NCBI GenBank assembly: GCA_039090855.1
Contig: CM077022.1
Span: forward strand, 76,408,971 to 76,472,970
Direction of reading: 5' to 3'
DNA length: 64,000 nt
Source: Macrothele yani
Taxonomy: Eukaryota; Arthropoda; Arachnida; Araneae; Macrothelidae
Below the pieces are notes generated by a model. It saw only the letters and a program-made list of their open reading frames with translations, made no database searches and was not told the DNA's origin. Below are positions 42,770 to 53,494 of this stretch, piece after piece. Positions within the stretch are counted from its first letter, which is position 1; every line of letters starts with the position of its first letter. The translations under genes were made by a program, and so were the position numbers.

Positions 42770-43640
42770 ATATGGCTAATTCCATATGAAAGATATTGTT
42801 AATATTCTGCAGAATAGCCCATTGTCTTTAGCTTTGGATAGTAGTGCAGATTCTGGTGATATGTAGCTGTGTGCTGTTGTTCCATATTTTGATGAAACTG
42901 AAGGTAAGATTAATGCAGAAATGCTTTCCATGTTAGAATGTACAATAACAAAGCTAGCAACAGGCACAATTTTAAATTCTAAATACTGAATTTGAAAAGA
43001 AAAGGTAATATTCCTCAGAAATACTACTTGTCATTTGTGTGTGATAATGCTAAATCTGTGAATAAGGCATGCAAATAGGTGTATCAGCATTTCTTAGGGA
43101 AAAGCAACCAACAATAGTTGTCTGAAGTTGTTCTTGTCATTTAATTCACTTGGCTGCCAAAAGAAAGAAATTATGAAGAAGCAACAGAAGGACTTAAAAA
43201 AGTAAATAGTGAACAATTTTTAGTACATTCCAGAAAAAAGAGAAATTCAATTCAGGTATGTCAGGCAGTTTGTGACACAAAATTTCAAAATTCTAAAAGT
43301 ATGGCAGCACTTGTTGACTGTCACTCCTTGATTTTAGTAAATACTTATTTAGCAATGGGAAGCATTGAGGAAGTTATGTGTGCTTGTTGAAAAGGAGGAG
43401 GAAATTTATTCTAAGATCCAATGAGTAAACTGTATTGTTTTTCTGAGTAATGTTCCTGTATTTTCTTCAATAGGAAACACCTGCTATAAATGCTCCACAG
43501 GAAACTTGAGTCAGAAAAATGAATCAGAAAGATGACTGCAATCTTGTCATTGGAGCTCTAGCACAATCTTACAGAAAAGAGAGCCTTTTACAGATGCACA
43601 TTTAAATAACATACTGTGGTATCAAAAATTTTTACATTGT
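42770..43640 (+). pseudogene. hAT transposase central fragment
   Basis: Across frames the text reads ILQNSPLSLALDSSADSGDM, then PYFDETEGKINAEMLSMLEC, YYLSFVCDNAKSVNKACK.VY, SCHLIHLAAKKEI, RYVRQFVTQNFKILKVWQHL and QWEALRKLC. It parallels the hAT at 63.1-64 kb (CDNANTMLG, CSCHLVNLL, KRKHNLKLSQAVC, KILKHV...WLSL, QWEAL). The signature C.CH and the preceding catalytic DNA region remain recognisable, but stops are common. Confidence 0.68.
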
Positions 43641-43961
43641 GTCTTGTGAATATTATTAAAAATATTTCCAGTAAAGTGTGAAATCTTACAGCACATTGCA
43701 GATGTCCTGATTTTGCATGTTATTTTACACTGTCACTGATAAGGAAATACAAAGGTAAATCAGAAAGAGTAAAGGCAGTTTGTTTAATTGAACTGATACT
43801 GCAAGCAACTGCAGGCAGTCATCATAGACACTTCATAATAGCAGAATATACAAGATGGCACCTGCATTGTGTAACACTACATGTCAGTCTTCTGGTAGTG
43901 AATGTGTAAACATGGATGCTTCTCTTTCCAATTACAGTACTGTAAAACAGCACACTGTAAT

Positions 43962-44158
43962 AAGTACATTATTAGTTCAATGTTCAACATGTAACAGCCT
44001 TCAGAAAATTTGAAAATTACATCACCCTGTGGTGGCAAGTGAACCTTTATTGCCCAATTTCTGTTCAAGTGTGCAATCTGTTTACCACTCCAAGGTGATG
44101 TAATTTTCAAATTTTCTGAAGAATATTACACGTTGAACAGTAAACTAATAATGTACTT
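43962..44158. repeat. 68-bp inverted repeat with 61-base spacer
   Basis: The left arm at 43962-44029 (AAGTACATTATTAGTT...AAATTACATCACC) and the right arm at 44091-44158 are reverse complements with about six mismatches, sharing TTCAGAAAATTTGAAAATTA. It ends 127 bases before the Tc1 element at 44286. Confidence 0.9.
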
Positions 44159-44285
44159 GTGCATTTCCCATGTAATTGTGAGGGATATTTTTTCTGTCAT
44201 TTTTATAAAGGAATAATAAGGTTTCTTTGTGCAAAAGGAATCAAGTCTGCTGAAATTCACAGAATGGCAGCACAGTATCATAATA

Positions 44286-45824
44286 CACTGGTGTGCAAAA
44301 ATTAAGGACGAAGAGGAGAAATTAGCATAACAGCGGAATGAGCAGGCAGAACGGACCGAAAGACCACTCAAGAGATAGACTAGGGTCCGGTACGGTAGGG
44401 CATGCACATATATGCAGCATGACACAGGGGTGGGGGGAGTATCAGAAGGGTATAAAGCACACGGGCGGTGTACGCTCAGCAATTCGATGAAAGCTATTGC
44501 ATGGTGTACATCGGTTTGAACGACGTCGAGCTGCTGCCACCGTGTGATATGGCCAACAGGCAATCCAGTAGACGACATCTGGATGACTTTACCCGATGTC
44601 GCGTCATTGGGAAGTTAAAAGTAGGTCAAAGTGTGACTAGTGTGGCTGAGGAGTTCGGAATTGCTCACAGCATCGTTTCACGAGCTTGGAGAGCATTTCA
44701 AACGACAGGAACAGCAATCTGAGAGTTTAGCAGTGGTCGTCCACGAGCAACCACGGCGGCGGACGACCAGTATATTGTCCTACAGGCGAAGAGACAGACG
44801 GCAGACAGCGGGAGAAATCGCAAGGCACATGCAACAGACAACTGGACGTCCGCTATCGCGTTTTAGCGTGGTCAGGAGGTTGCACAAAGGTGGTCTGTTT
44901 GCACGACGACCAGTACGGTGTGTGCCATTAACGCCTGCTCATCGGAAACGGCGGTTTCTGCGGTGCCAGGAACACAAGAACTGGACACATCAGCAATGGG
45001 GTCGAGTTGTCTTTACGGATGAGAGCCGATTTAGTCTGACGTGATTCTGGACGTATACACATCTGGAGAGAGCAGGGAACACGCAATCACACCTCCAACA
45101 TCATCGAAAGGGACCGGTTTGGAGGTGGCGGAGTTCTCGTTTGGGGCGTTATCATGCTTGGTAGCCATACTGACCACATCTTCCAAGGAGGTTCAGTCAC
45201 TGGTATCCACTATTGTACTGAGGTTCTCCTGCCTCTCGTGCATCTGTTTAGAGGTGCTGTGGGTCCTGAGTTCCTCTTCATGGACGACAACGCTACACCT
45301 CATCGTACAGTGGCTGTCGTAGAACTGTTGGAGAGTGAAGATATTCAATGCATGGTTTGGCCCACAAGGTCCCCGGACCTAAATCCAATCGAACACGTGT
45401 GGGACCTTCTCGGGAGACGCTTGGCAGTACGTTACCAGCCGCCAGCAAAGATTCCGCAGCTGCGATTGGTGCTACAAGAGGAATGGGCTGCGATGCCTCA
45501 ACAGCTCCTTGACAACCTCGTCCTCAGCATGGACAGACGTAAATTAAATCCTGCAACACAGTCGAGGGTGATCATATCCCCTACTAAAGACTGGATTTTT
45601 CTTGGCAGCCGCCTGTCACATGGACGTTTTCTGTCCAGTTGTGCTCAAAGCTACCTTTTGAATAAAGTGCCTTTGTATCCTTTGGATTCCTTGTTTGGAC
45701 AATTTTGCTCACTTGTCCCATATTCTTACATCTTGAGGATCTTATGGTATGATTTGAGTCGATGTGGAGCACTTCGGCGTTACATTCGAAAAACCATCTC
45801 GTCCTTAATTTTTGCATGCCAGTG
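44286..45824 (+). mobile_element. Complete Tc1 element with TIRs and TA flanks
   Basis: Starts CACTGGTGTGCAAAAATTAA and ends with the complement of CACTGGCATGCAAAAATTAA; both continue GGACGA. The TIRs match at 24 of 26 positions. TA lies on both sides (44284-44285 and 45825-45826). Length 1539 bp. It is the best preserved TE in the window. Confidence 0.95.
44550..45590 (+). pseudogene. Tc1 transposase, catalytic triad retained but three lesions
   Basis: An N-terminal helix-turn-helix region (HLDDFTRCRVIGKLKVGQSV, VAEEFGIAHSIVSRAWRAFQ) is followed by a TGA stop at 44720 where Arg is usual, then FSSGRPRATTAADDQYIVLQ. A frameshift near 44790 leads to RRQTAGEIARHMQQTTGRPL and WTHQQWGRVVFTDESRFSLT (first Asp). 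A second frameshift at 45042 leads to RIHIWREQGTRNHTSNIIER, GGGGVLVWGVIMLG, GAVGPEFLFMDDNATPHRTV (second Asp) and WPTRSPDLNPIEHVWDLLGR (last Asp and Glu). It ends LVLSMDRRKLNPAT with no clean native stop. Confidence 0.9.
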
Positions 45825-45839
45825 TAAGTGTATGGGCCA

Positions 45840-46000
45840 GAGAAAAGTTTGAGTTGGTAGAAAGGTTTAAATCTAGCAAAACAAATATGATTGATCAAGG
45901 TGGCAGTCGATGTCCCAAACTCAAGACCATGTCGATCATATGAACTCTCTTGTTCAAGAAGACAGACAGATTACTGTGTCTACTGCAGCTGATATGCAGG
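45840..46000 (+). pseudogene. Mariner transposase N-terminal fragment
   Basis: FELVERFKSSKTNMIDQGGS, RCPKLKT and, in a shifted frame, NSLVQEDRQITVSTAADMQ match the mariner pattern (W)VE.FK.GKTSVTD...GRPSTSRT...LIQEDRRITVST.ADM. It may be the 5' part of the mariner whose 3' part is at 47545-48100, split by later insertions including the LINE at 46555-47225. Confidence 0.6.
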
Positions 46001-46554
46001 GGTGGTCCGAGGGGTAGGCGTAGTAGGCAGCTGCCTAGGGTGCCACCAAAGGAAAGGGGTGCCAAATTAAATGCCCATGGATTTGTAAATTTTCTTTCAT
46101 AGTAAAATTATCTGCTGACTTTTTCTTTTTTATGAGCTGGCCTGTACTTGCCACAAAAATGAAAGCTGAATGCTTCTTTTTTGTTTCTCTGGCACGTGCA
46201 GAGTTCCTAGATACATATATCACAAAAAAGCTTGAGTGACAAGTGGAAATCCTAGATTTCCTCGCTCCGCTGCATCTTGTCCTTTCCCACCTGCTGCAAA
46301 TTTGTCCCAAGCCCCCATGAAAAAGTTAACAAAGCACTGGGGGAATTTTAACCACTTCCTGGAAGAGACTCAGGATTTGTTTACTGCAATCCCCATATGC
46401 AAAGCCAATTGTTTGCTATTCTTTATTTACTCCTTCCCAGATGAACGTTTCATGTAAATAACTCGGACAACTATGTATGATTTCGTCATTTGGCGAGTAA
46501 AATTATTATTATCATTATCATTATTATATTGGACTATTTATTTGTAGTGTAGCA
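46001..46554. other. Unclassified; GGGGTGGTCCGAGGGGTAGG start
   Basis: The sequence from 46000 (GGGGTGGTCCGAGGGGTAGG, CGTAGTAGGCAGCTGCCTAG, GGTGCCACC) looks like the end of a DNA transposon inserted into the mariner fragment, but no matching far end was found. Nothing coding was recognised. Confidence 0.35.
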
Positions 46555-47225
46555 TTATCATCATCATCATCAACCATTATCAATCCACTGCTGGACGAAG
46601 GTCTCCCCAAGTTTCCTCCACAACGGTCTGTCTTGTGCCAGTCTCCTCCATGTCACTCCCGCATACTTTCGAATTTCATCCACCCATCTTCCATGTGGTC
46701 TTCTTCTGGGTCTTTTCCTGTCCCTTGGAATCCAATCTAAAATTTCGGCTGTCCATCGATGGTCTGTCCTTCTGGCAGTATGTCCAGCCATTGCCATTTC
46801 AGGGATTTAACTCTGATCATGATGACTTCCACTCTTGTCATTTTTCGGATCCACGTGTTCCTCTTCTTATCTCTCCTGGTTACACCAAGCATGCACCTCT
46901 CCATGCTGCTTTTAGTTGTCTGCAGCCTTTGTATGTCTCTTTTAGCTAAGGTCCACATCTCTGCACCATACGTAAGCACTGGAAGGATGCATTGATCAAA
47001 CACTTTTCTTTTAAGACATAATGGCATATTGCTCTTGAAAATTATGCTGTTCCTTCCAAAAGCTCTCCAGGCAAGTTTTGTACGCCGATTAATTTCTTCA
47101 TCAATGTGACCCTCACTTGATATCTGCTGTCCAAGATAAACGTACGTGTCTGTTATCCAGCTTTTCTCCATCAATCGATAAATCTTCATTTCTTGTAAAA
47201 GCATATAACAGTGAGTTAGTGACAT
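46555..47225 (-). mobile_element. RTE-type LINE, 3' fragment, second family, with (ATC/GAT)n tail
   Basis: The minus strand reads DTYVYLGQQISSEGHIDEEI, NRRTKLAWRAFGRNSIIFKS, NMPLCLKRKVFDQCILPVLT, YGAEMWTLAKRDIQRLQTTK and MERCMLGVTRRDKKRNTWIR, then in a second frame MAMAGHTARRTDHRWTAEIL, DWIPRDRKRPRRRPHGRWVD and WRRLAQDRPLWRKLGE. This is the C-terminal part of an endonuclease/reverse-transcriptase of the RTE clade (VYLGQ, LTYGAE.W, GHTARR.D.RWT). One frameshift separates the two frames. The 3' end is a (GAT)n microsatellite at 46555-46573, as is typical for RTE. It is 5'-truncated just after the YADD region. Confidence 0.88.
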
Positions 47226-47540
47226 ATCTACTGAGTATACTAAGTTGAGATTAGAGTTATTTCTTACTGTGTTTGGGTGCTTCTTGCTGGGAAAAAAAAA
47301 TCAAAGAAGGGGGGGATTTAGCACATGTCTATATTTGCACTTACACTCAGATTAGCCCTGCTGATATTTTCGACATAAATTATGGTTATGCCTATTCAAT
47401 GGTGCATGATTATTTAGGATACTAGGAAGTGTGTGCCAGATGGGCCCTAAAACAGCTGACCCATCAACACAAACACCAGCTTATGAAGATCCCCCCTGCC
47501 CCCCTTTTTTGCATTGTATGAAAAATCAGGTGTACTGAAA
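47226..47540. other. No gene seen
   Basis: Mixed AT-rich sequence with A and C runs. No recognisable feature. Confidence 0.35.
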
Positions 47541-47544
47541 AGGA

Positions 47545-48100
47545 TTGTTACTGAGGGTGAGACTTGGGTTCACTATTTTGACCCCGAAAGCAGGCAAGAT
47601 AAAGTATGGAGTGGAAATACGTTTCATCCACAGCAAAAAAGTTCAAAAGTATCTGCTTTGTCAAAAAAAAAAAAAAAAAAACCTTGCTGACTTTGTTTTA
47701 GGATATGCACGGGCTTATTTGGAACATGGACAAACAATTAACAGTGCAACGTATTCAGCAGTTGCGTAAAGACAAGCTGAAACGTGCTGTTTATAACAAA
47801 AGAAGCAAATTATCAAAAACTGTTGTTGTACACTACAAAACTGCTTGCCCCATACAGTGGCTGCAGCCATTGCGACAATTCAAAGCCTCACTGAAACTTA
47901 AACCTGATTTTCATCTCTTTTTCTTTGCTTAAAGAAGATTTACATGATCTGTCTATAGTTTGGTAGTGAAGAATAGGCGAAAGGTAATGGTGCATGTATG
48001 CCTCCCCCCCCCCCAAACACCTGGAAACCTTCTCCAATAGAATCAAAAAGCTTGTGAAAAAAAAAAAAATGGAACTGCAAGCAGGAGAGTACATTGAAAT
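47545..48100 (+). pseudogene. Mariner transposase C-terminal fragment
   Basis: GETWVHYFDPESRQDKVWSG, then FWDMHGLIW, QLRKDKLKRAVYNKRSKLSK, TVVVHYKTACP, and in another frame AAAIATIQSLTETGPDFHLF. This matches mariner GDETWVHH.DPESKRQS, FWD.(H/R)G, HHDNARPHTAA and SPDLAPSDFHLF. The first catalytic Asp is changed (EGETW), the second segment reads HYKTACP in place of HDNARPH, and part of the last motif is deleted. See 45840-46000 for its possible front half. Confidence 0.68.
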
Positions 48101-48950
48101 ATGATGCTGCAGTTAAGTTTCACTTTGTTTTTGCTCAATATAATGAAATTGCCTTTACTTTTTGATTTACCTTCAGAAATAACTGTTCAAAGTTTTCCTT
48201 TTTTCCTATCATTTTTTGGCCAGAATGTGCTTTTTTTTAAAGATATTTTGATTTTAATTTCACCCTCTTTATCAGGCTTTTTTCCATGTGATATAAAGTC
48301 TGATAAAGAAAATTTGTCCATTCTTTTAAAAAACTGATTCTAGCAAAAAACAACTACATAATAACTGAAACACTACTTATCAAGATCACTAGAAAGTGGT
48401 ATGGATCGTATTGCTATGGTATGAAATGTGGCTGTTGCAAAGATAAAAAACTTAATGATAGTTCATATATTTTTCTTACAACATTTAGCATAAGCTACAG
48501 ATTGTATTCACACAGTATTGTATTGCCAGCTATTTAAGTAATTTTTCGTTCTGCCATCAGATTTTGTGTGTTGAAATTATGTGAGAATCAAGCCGGGTTA
48601 TTAGGACTCTAATTTCTTCTATGCAGAAAGCTTGGTTTGAATCTCTGATGTGTTTTTTTAAGCATTGCTTATTTTCTGGTGCGACTTCTATTAGATTTGG
48701 GAGGAAAAGGGGCTTGGTTGTGAAAGTGAATGCGTGTTGTTAAACTTGAAAGTGCTGAAGAGGGTAGAATTTTTTTAGTATTGTGATTTTGGAATTGTGT
48801 GTGTGCATTTGTGCTGTGTTTCATTTGCATTTTATCACAGACTTGCATTGTACATGTATATCAACATGAGATATGAGCTTTTAAGAATTAAATTTTCATT
48901 GCTTGAAGTTTTAATATAAATATGCATCTAAGTTTTTCTCTGTATATTCA
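48101..48950. other. No gene seen; AT-rich end of Bre1 intron 2
   Basis: No TE motif recognised before the acceptor of exon 3. Confidence 0.4.
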
Positions 48951-48959
48951 TTTATTTAG

Positions 48960-49029
48960 CTTAATGAAGATTTGCGTATCTCTCTGCAACGGTTTGATTC
49001 TGAAACATCAGATGAGTATGAAAACAGAA
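48960..49029 (+). CDS. Bre1: Bre1 coding exon 3 (residues 91-113)
   Basis: This exon encodes 23 codons plus one base: LNEDLRISLQRFDSETSDEY then ENR. It continues NRYWNQ from exon 2 just as insect Bre1 continues with LNEDIR.LLQRFD.ET. It is bounded by a tttatttag acceptor and a GTAAGC donor, and ends in phase 1. It lies 20 kb downstream of exon 2. The residues expected next (family: a TTSFL.QLSTWDKEEL segment) were not found before the window end, so exon 4 lies further right. Confidence 0.92.
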
Positions 49030-49132
49030 GTAAGCTTTTTGAAATGTGATATTGTGCATGCCGCTTATTTTGGTAACAATGTCTGACTGATAATACTAAC
49101 TAATGAAATAAAAATTTGGCAGTTTTGGTAGC

Positions 49133-49134
<2 letters not shown>

Positions 49135-49188
<54 letters not shown>

Positions 49189-49189
49189 T
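49135..49189. repeat. (TTA)n microsatellite
   Basis: About 18 TTA units, 105 bases after Bre1 exon 3. Confidence 0.95.
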
Positions 49190-50732
49190 TGTGATCTAGT
49201 GTAGCACACATATTACCTAAAACTGTTAAAGCTAAATTTTTATGTTAATTGTCATGTTCAAAGACAGTTTTTAAAAAAGGGACAAATTAGAAAAATCATG
49301 GCTGATCATCTGTAATCTTTTGAAGCTGTTCCATGATATGACTTTAATATTCATATTGCTTATGGGATTTGCCTAAAATATACTGTATGCCCCAAAGTGT
49401 CAAACTCAAATATCATTCATTTAAATACTTTTGAGGAGGTTTATAATTGGCTTTATGGGTTTCACTTCTTTCTCATCTGTCAATTTTGGTTCTGTCAGAC
49501 TGGTATATTGCTTCTGTTTGCTTAGCAGCAACTACAATGTTTTCATTATTTTCCATCAGAATTTGTTGTAGTCACTGTACTTTTTTTCATTGCCTTATTT
49601 TGAGAATCCATCATAATTAAACAATTCTGATTTGCCTTTCCAGGCTGTTGCTTCCATCACATAGCTAAGAAATGCTAGGTGTTTGTTCACTGAATTGTTT
49701 TAAAATGTGCATGATCCGCATTTCTAAGACTTCAGTACATATTTCTCAACATTTAAAGCCTTTAATGCTCACATAATTCCCAGATTAAATGTGTGGATCA
49801 GTGATGTAGTATTTGCAGGTAAGGAAACTGCTTTAAGGTGTTTCAGTAGTACATTAATGGCACATGTGCAATGCAGTTTTTAAGCAGCAGAACACATGCT
49901 TTAGCTCTGTATCCCATTTCATTGACCAGTAATCCAAGCCAACTGTGACAGATTTATGTGTACTTGTTGTCCAGTATCACCTTGACCCTTGATACTACCC
50001 ACTTTATTACAAACTCTAGTCAAGGAGGTATCTTCACCGTAGAAAGAATTCTCACCAGCATCATTTTTCTCCTGTCCCTTCTGAAATAATGCACTTTCAC
50101 TATCTCATGTATGAGAAATTAAAACCACAATAATTTTTAACAGTACCATACATTTCAAATTATGCTATATGTACTGTAATTTGTCTTGGCATTCTTTAGC
50201 CAAATATGACTCTTACACCGTTGATTCAAATGAACAAATAATTAACCAATTACTGAAGATAAGAGCTGTTATCTAATAAATGTTCCATTTTCAGCAGTAG
50301 CTTACTGCTGCTGAAGGTGCGGTATTTTGATAATTTATTCATACCTTTAAAACACAATTCTCATTCTTGACATTGCACGTTATCAAGCATTCATCCCAAG
50401 TATATAAGTATTGGAAGAGCACATAATTTCCTTCCTACCTTAATACAAGTTTAAACAGTAAATTATATAAATTTCAAGAAAAGGTCACTTGCTTACTATG
50501 CAAACCTCCTATCTCCCATTACTTTGTGGATTCTATACTTTATACCCTTTTAGTTCACATGAACAGTACATAGTCTTTAAATACTTTGGTTATAAAGTGG
50601 CTGTTAAGCCTGTCTCACAACTGCAACTAATTCTAAAAGACAAAAAGATGCTGTTAAAATCCCTGATATACTAGGTGTTTTTATTGTTTCAGTTAACACT
50701 TCCATGGATGTAACCTTTTAATATTGGAAGTA
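49190..50732. other. No gene seen; AT-rich start of Bre1 intron 3
   Basis: No recognisable coding, TE or repeat structure. It contains no text resembling the next expected Bre1 exon. Confidence 0.4.
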
Positions 50733-50734
50733 TA

Positions 50735-51911
50735 CTGTATGATCAGAAGTATCCAGGCACTCCTTTTTTATTGTAGATTTGCCCATATACATCATAGCCA
50801 TGGCCAATACAGGTATAAAAAGACACCTGGCCTGGGAAACATAATAGATTAGCATGAACAGTAGAATTGGCTGTACAGCAGAGCTCAGTAACTCTCAGCA
50901 TGGCACAGTCAGTTTTTGAAATTTCTGCCCTGCTACAGCTGTTCCGATCAAATGTAAGTGATGTTATTGTGAAGTGGAAATGCCTAAAAGTAACAGCAGA
51001 GCAATTGCGATTTGGTAGGCCACATAAAATGACAGAATGGGACCACCAAGTGTTGAAGTAGGTGCTGTAGCAAAATCGCCTGTCCTTGGTTGCAAAGCTC
51101 TCCAAGTTCCAAAATGTCTCTGGAAGCAATGCCAGCACCATAACGGTTTGTTGAGAGCTGGAAGAAATGGGTTTCCATGGCTGAGTAGCTTTGCACAAGC
51201 ATAACATCAGCAAGATCAGTGCTAAGCATCTGTTGGAGTGCTGTAAAGCTTGGTGCCAGTGGACTCCAGAGCATTGGTAACATGTTCTCTGGAGTGATGA
51301 ATCATGCTTCACCACAGGCAGTCTGCCAGACGAGTCTGAGTTTAGAGGATACCAGGTGAACCCTTCCTGCTGAACTGTGAAGTTTGGTGGAGGATGCATC
51401 ATGCTCTGGGGCAGTTTTTTACGGTTTAGACTGGGCTCCCTAGTTCCAGTGCTTAAGAATCCTAACTCTGTGGCCTATAATGACATTCTCAACAATTCTA
51501 TGTTCCCAACATTATGGCAACAGGTTGGTGAAGACACTTTACCAACCAACAGAACAATGGCCTTGTCCACAAAGCCAAGTCTATGCAAGAATGGTTTGAT
51601 GAGATGGGTGTGGAAGAACTTGACTGGCCTGCACAGAGCCCCAATCTCAATTTTATGGAACACCTGTGGGGTGAGTTGGAATGCCGACTGTGAAGCAGGC
51701 TGAACCACCACATCGGTGACCAATCTGACAAAAGTTCTTGTGGCAGAATTAGAGACAATTCCCCCAATGCACCAAAATCTAGTGGAAAGTCTTTGCAGCT
51801 TAGTGGCGACTGTGATAGCAGCAAAGGGTGGACCAACTCATTATTAATTCCTTTCCTATTACATGGAGTTCATGGATAGGCAAGTGTCCGGATACTTTTG
51901 ATCAGATTGTG
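50735..51911 (+). mobile_element. Tc1 element with TIRs and TA flanks
   Basis: The left end CTGTATGATCAGAAGTATCC and the inverted right end CACAATCTGATCAAAAGTAT then CC share most positions and continue .GG.CACT. TA lies at 50733-50734 and 51912-51913. The length of 1177 bp is short for a complete Tc1. The transposase inside is broken. Confidence 0.88.
50893..51846 (+). pseudogene. Tc1-like transposase, broken
   Basis: Text in order: ELEEMGFHG, ISKISAKHLLECCKAWCQWT, HVLWSDESCFTTGSLPDESE (first Asp), TVKFGGGCIMLWGSFLRFRL, GSLVPVLKNPNSVAYNDILN, NSMFPTLWQQVGEDT, then garbled TNRTMALSTKPS where QHDNAPVHKA is usual, and in other frames WPAQSPNLNFMEHLWGELEC and NLVESLCSLVATVIAAKGGP. In the last motif the first Asp is Asn (SPNLN), while the Glu survives in MEH. 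The N-terminal DNA-binding part is mostly unreadable. Confidence 0.82.
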
Positions 51912-51949
51912 TATCTATCACAGTATTAATTGACTTATAACTGAATATA

Positions 51950-53189
51950 TTGGTTGTAGCAAAAGTTCGTATCATAGGTTAGGTGAAATTGGAAGACAGT
52001 GTGGGCATACCTGCACATAGATTTATTGAACCACATGTGCCATTTTGTTCTACAACCTGTCGCCATCTGTGCACCAGTTGCAGGATTCCATCTTCCCAAA
52101 ATTTGCCATCTTGCTGGGCAGTGAACTGTTCCAGGTGGTTTCCACAGGCTTCCAGGGAATTGAAGTTCTTCCCATTAAGGGAATTCTGTAGTGACCAGAA
52201 TAGGTGGTAATCTAAAGGTGCGAAGTCTGGGGAATATGGCGGGTGAGGTAGGACATCCCAGTCAAGCTGCACCAATTTCTGCCGGCTGTGCAAAAAGACT
52301 TGTGGTCTGGCGTCCATATGGAAGATGACTCCCTTCCGATTGGCCAATTCTGAACGCTTTGTATCGATTGCTGCCTGCAATTGGTCCAATTGGGAACAGT
52401 ACATGTTGGAATTCAATGTCTGGTTGGGCGGCAGGAACTCGTAATACATAACACTCTTCCAATCCCACCAAATACACAGCATCACCTTCTTTGGATGCAG
52501 ACCTATTTTTGGAGTGGTTAACAATGACTTGTTTTGTTTTCCTCAGGACCGTTTTCGCACCATATTGTTGTACATGATCCATTTTTCATCGTCCATGATC
52601 ATCCGTTTCAGAAATGGGTTGTTTAGCGTTGCGTTTGAGCAGAGAATCACAGATGGAAATGTGGTCCATTAAAGCGTGTGGCACCCAAACATCGTAGTGA
52701 TTCACGTATTTGAGTGCCTCCAAATGCCTTGCAACACTCATACGAGATATGTTAGGTGTCTCTGCGATGTCGTGTGATGTGGATTATTTTTAATGAGCGT
52801 TATGATTTGGTCATCATCAATGACTGCAGGTCTTCTCAGTCTTCCAGATAAAATTTGCCACTTCTGAACCAAATGAACCATTTACAAACAGTACTTGCAG
52901 CTACAGCACCATCTCCATAAATGGCACATATCTTTTGTGCTGTCTGTTCAGTATTTTTTTCCTTTCTGGAAAAAAAAAAAAAAAGCATCAAATGACAAAT
53001 ATGCACATTATTATCCTCCATTTTCAAATTTCACTTCTACGCACTTAAACTGTACAAATCCACATCCAACTCGCAGCGAATGACGTGCTGCACTGTGCGA
53101 CTTCTGTCCCATGTTTCCGCTACACCTGCAACGCGTTCAGGTCACAATGCAACTACTGTCTAATGGTACAAATTTTTGTTACAACCCAA
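51950..53189 (-). mobile_element. Full-length mariner with TIRs and TA flanks
   Basis: The left end TTGGTTGTAGCAAAAGTTCG and the inverted right end TTGGGTTGTAACAAAAATTT are diverged TIRs of about 30 bp. TA occurs at 51948-51949 and 53190-53191. Length is 1240 bp. The transposase runs on the minus strand. Confidence 0.87.
51990..53027 (-). pseudogene. Mariner transposase (DD34D), frameshifted
   Basis: From 53027 leftwards: MKMEDNNVHICHLMLFFFFS, AQKICAIYGDGAVAASTVCK, WFIWFRSGKFYLED, then DDEKWIMYNNMVRKRS (first Asp), GLHPKKVMLCIWWDWKSVMY, YEFLPPNQTLNSNMYCSQLD, ANRKGVIFHMDARPQVFLHS (second Asp, with the following Asn missing from HDNARP) and WDVLPHPPYSPDFAPLDYHL with F (third Asp). The C-terminal 181 residues are one open frame, and the middle is in two other frames. 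Original length would be about 345 residues. Confidence 0.87.
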
Positions 53190-53494
53190 TATTTATAATG
53201 TAAGAAAATGTAATCCACTTTTTATTATCATTATTAACTATCAGTGATGTGTGCTGTACCGGATTAGGAACACGTCCTGCACTTTTCATTAATCAGAAAT
53301 CTGTCGGGCATCATGAAAGTATCGAAATTTTCCTTTCCTATAACATTCGCAACACAGGCTGGCCATGTCATATTCCTATCATTTGGAAATCCATTCTCAA
53401 ATCTGGCAACATGTGTTATCATATCACCTTGTTTTAATGTATTCTATGGCTGAAGAAGGTAGCAAGCAGTCACTACCAAAATTTCCAGTACCAG

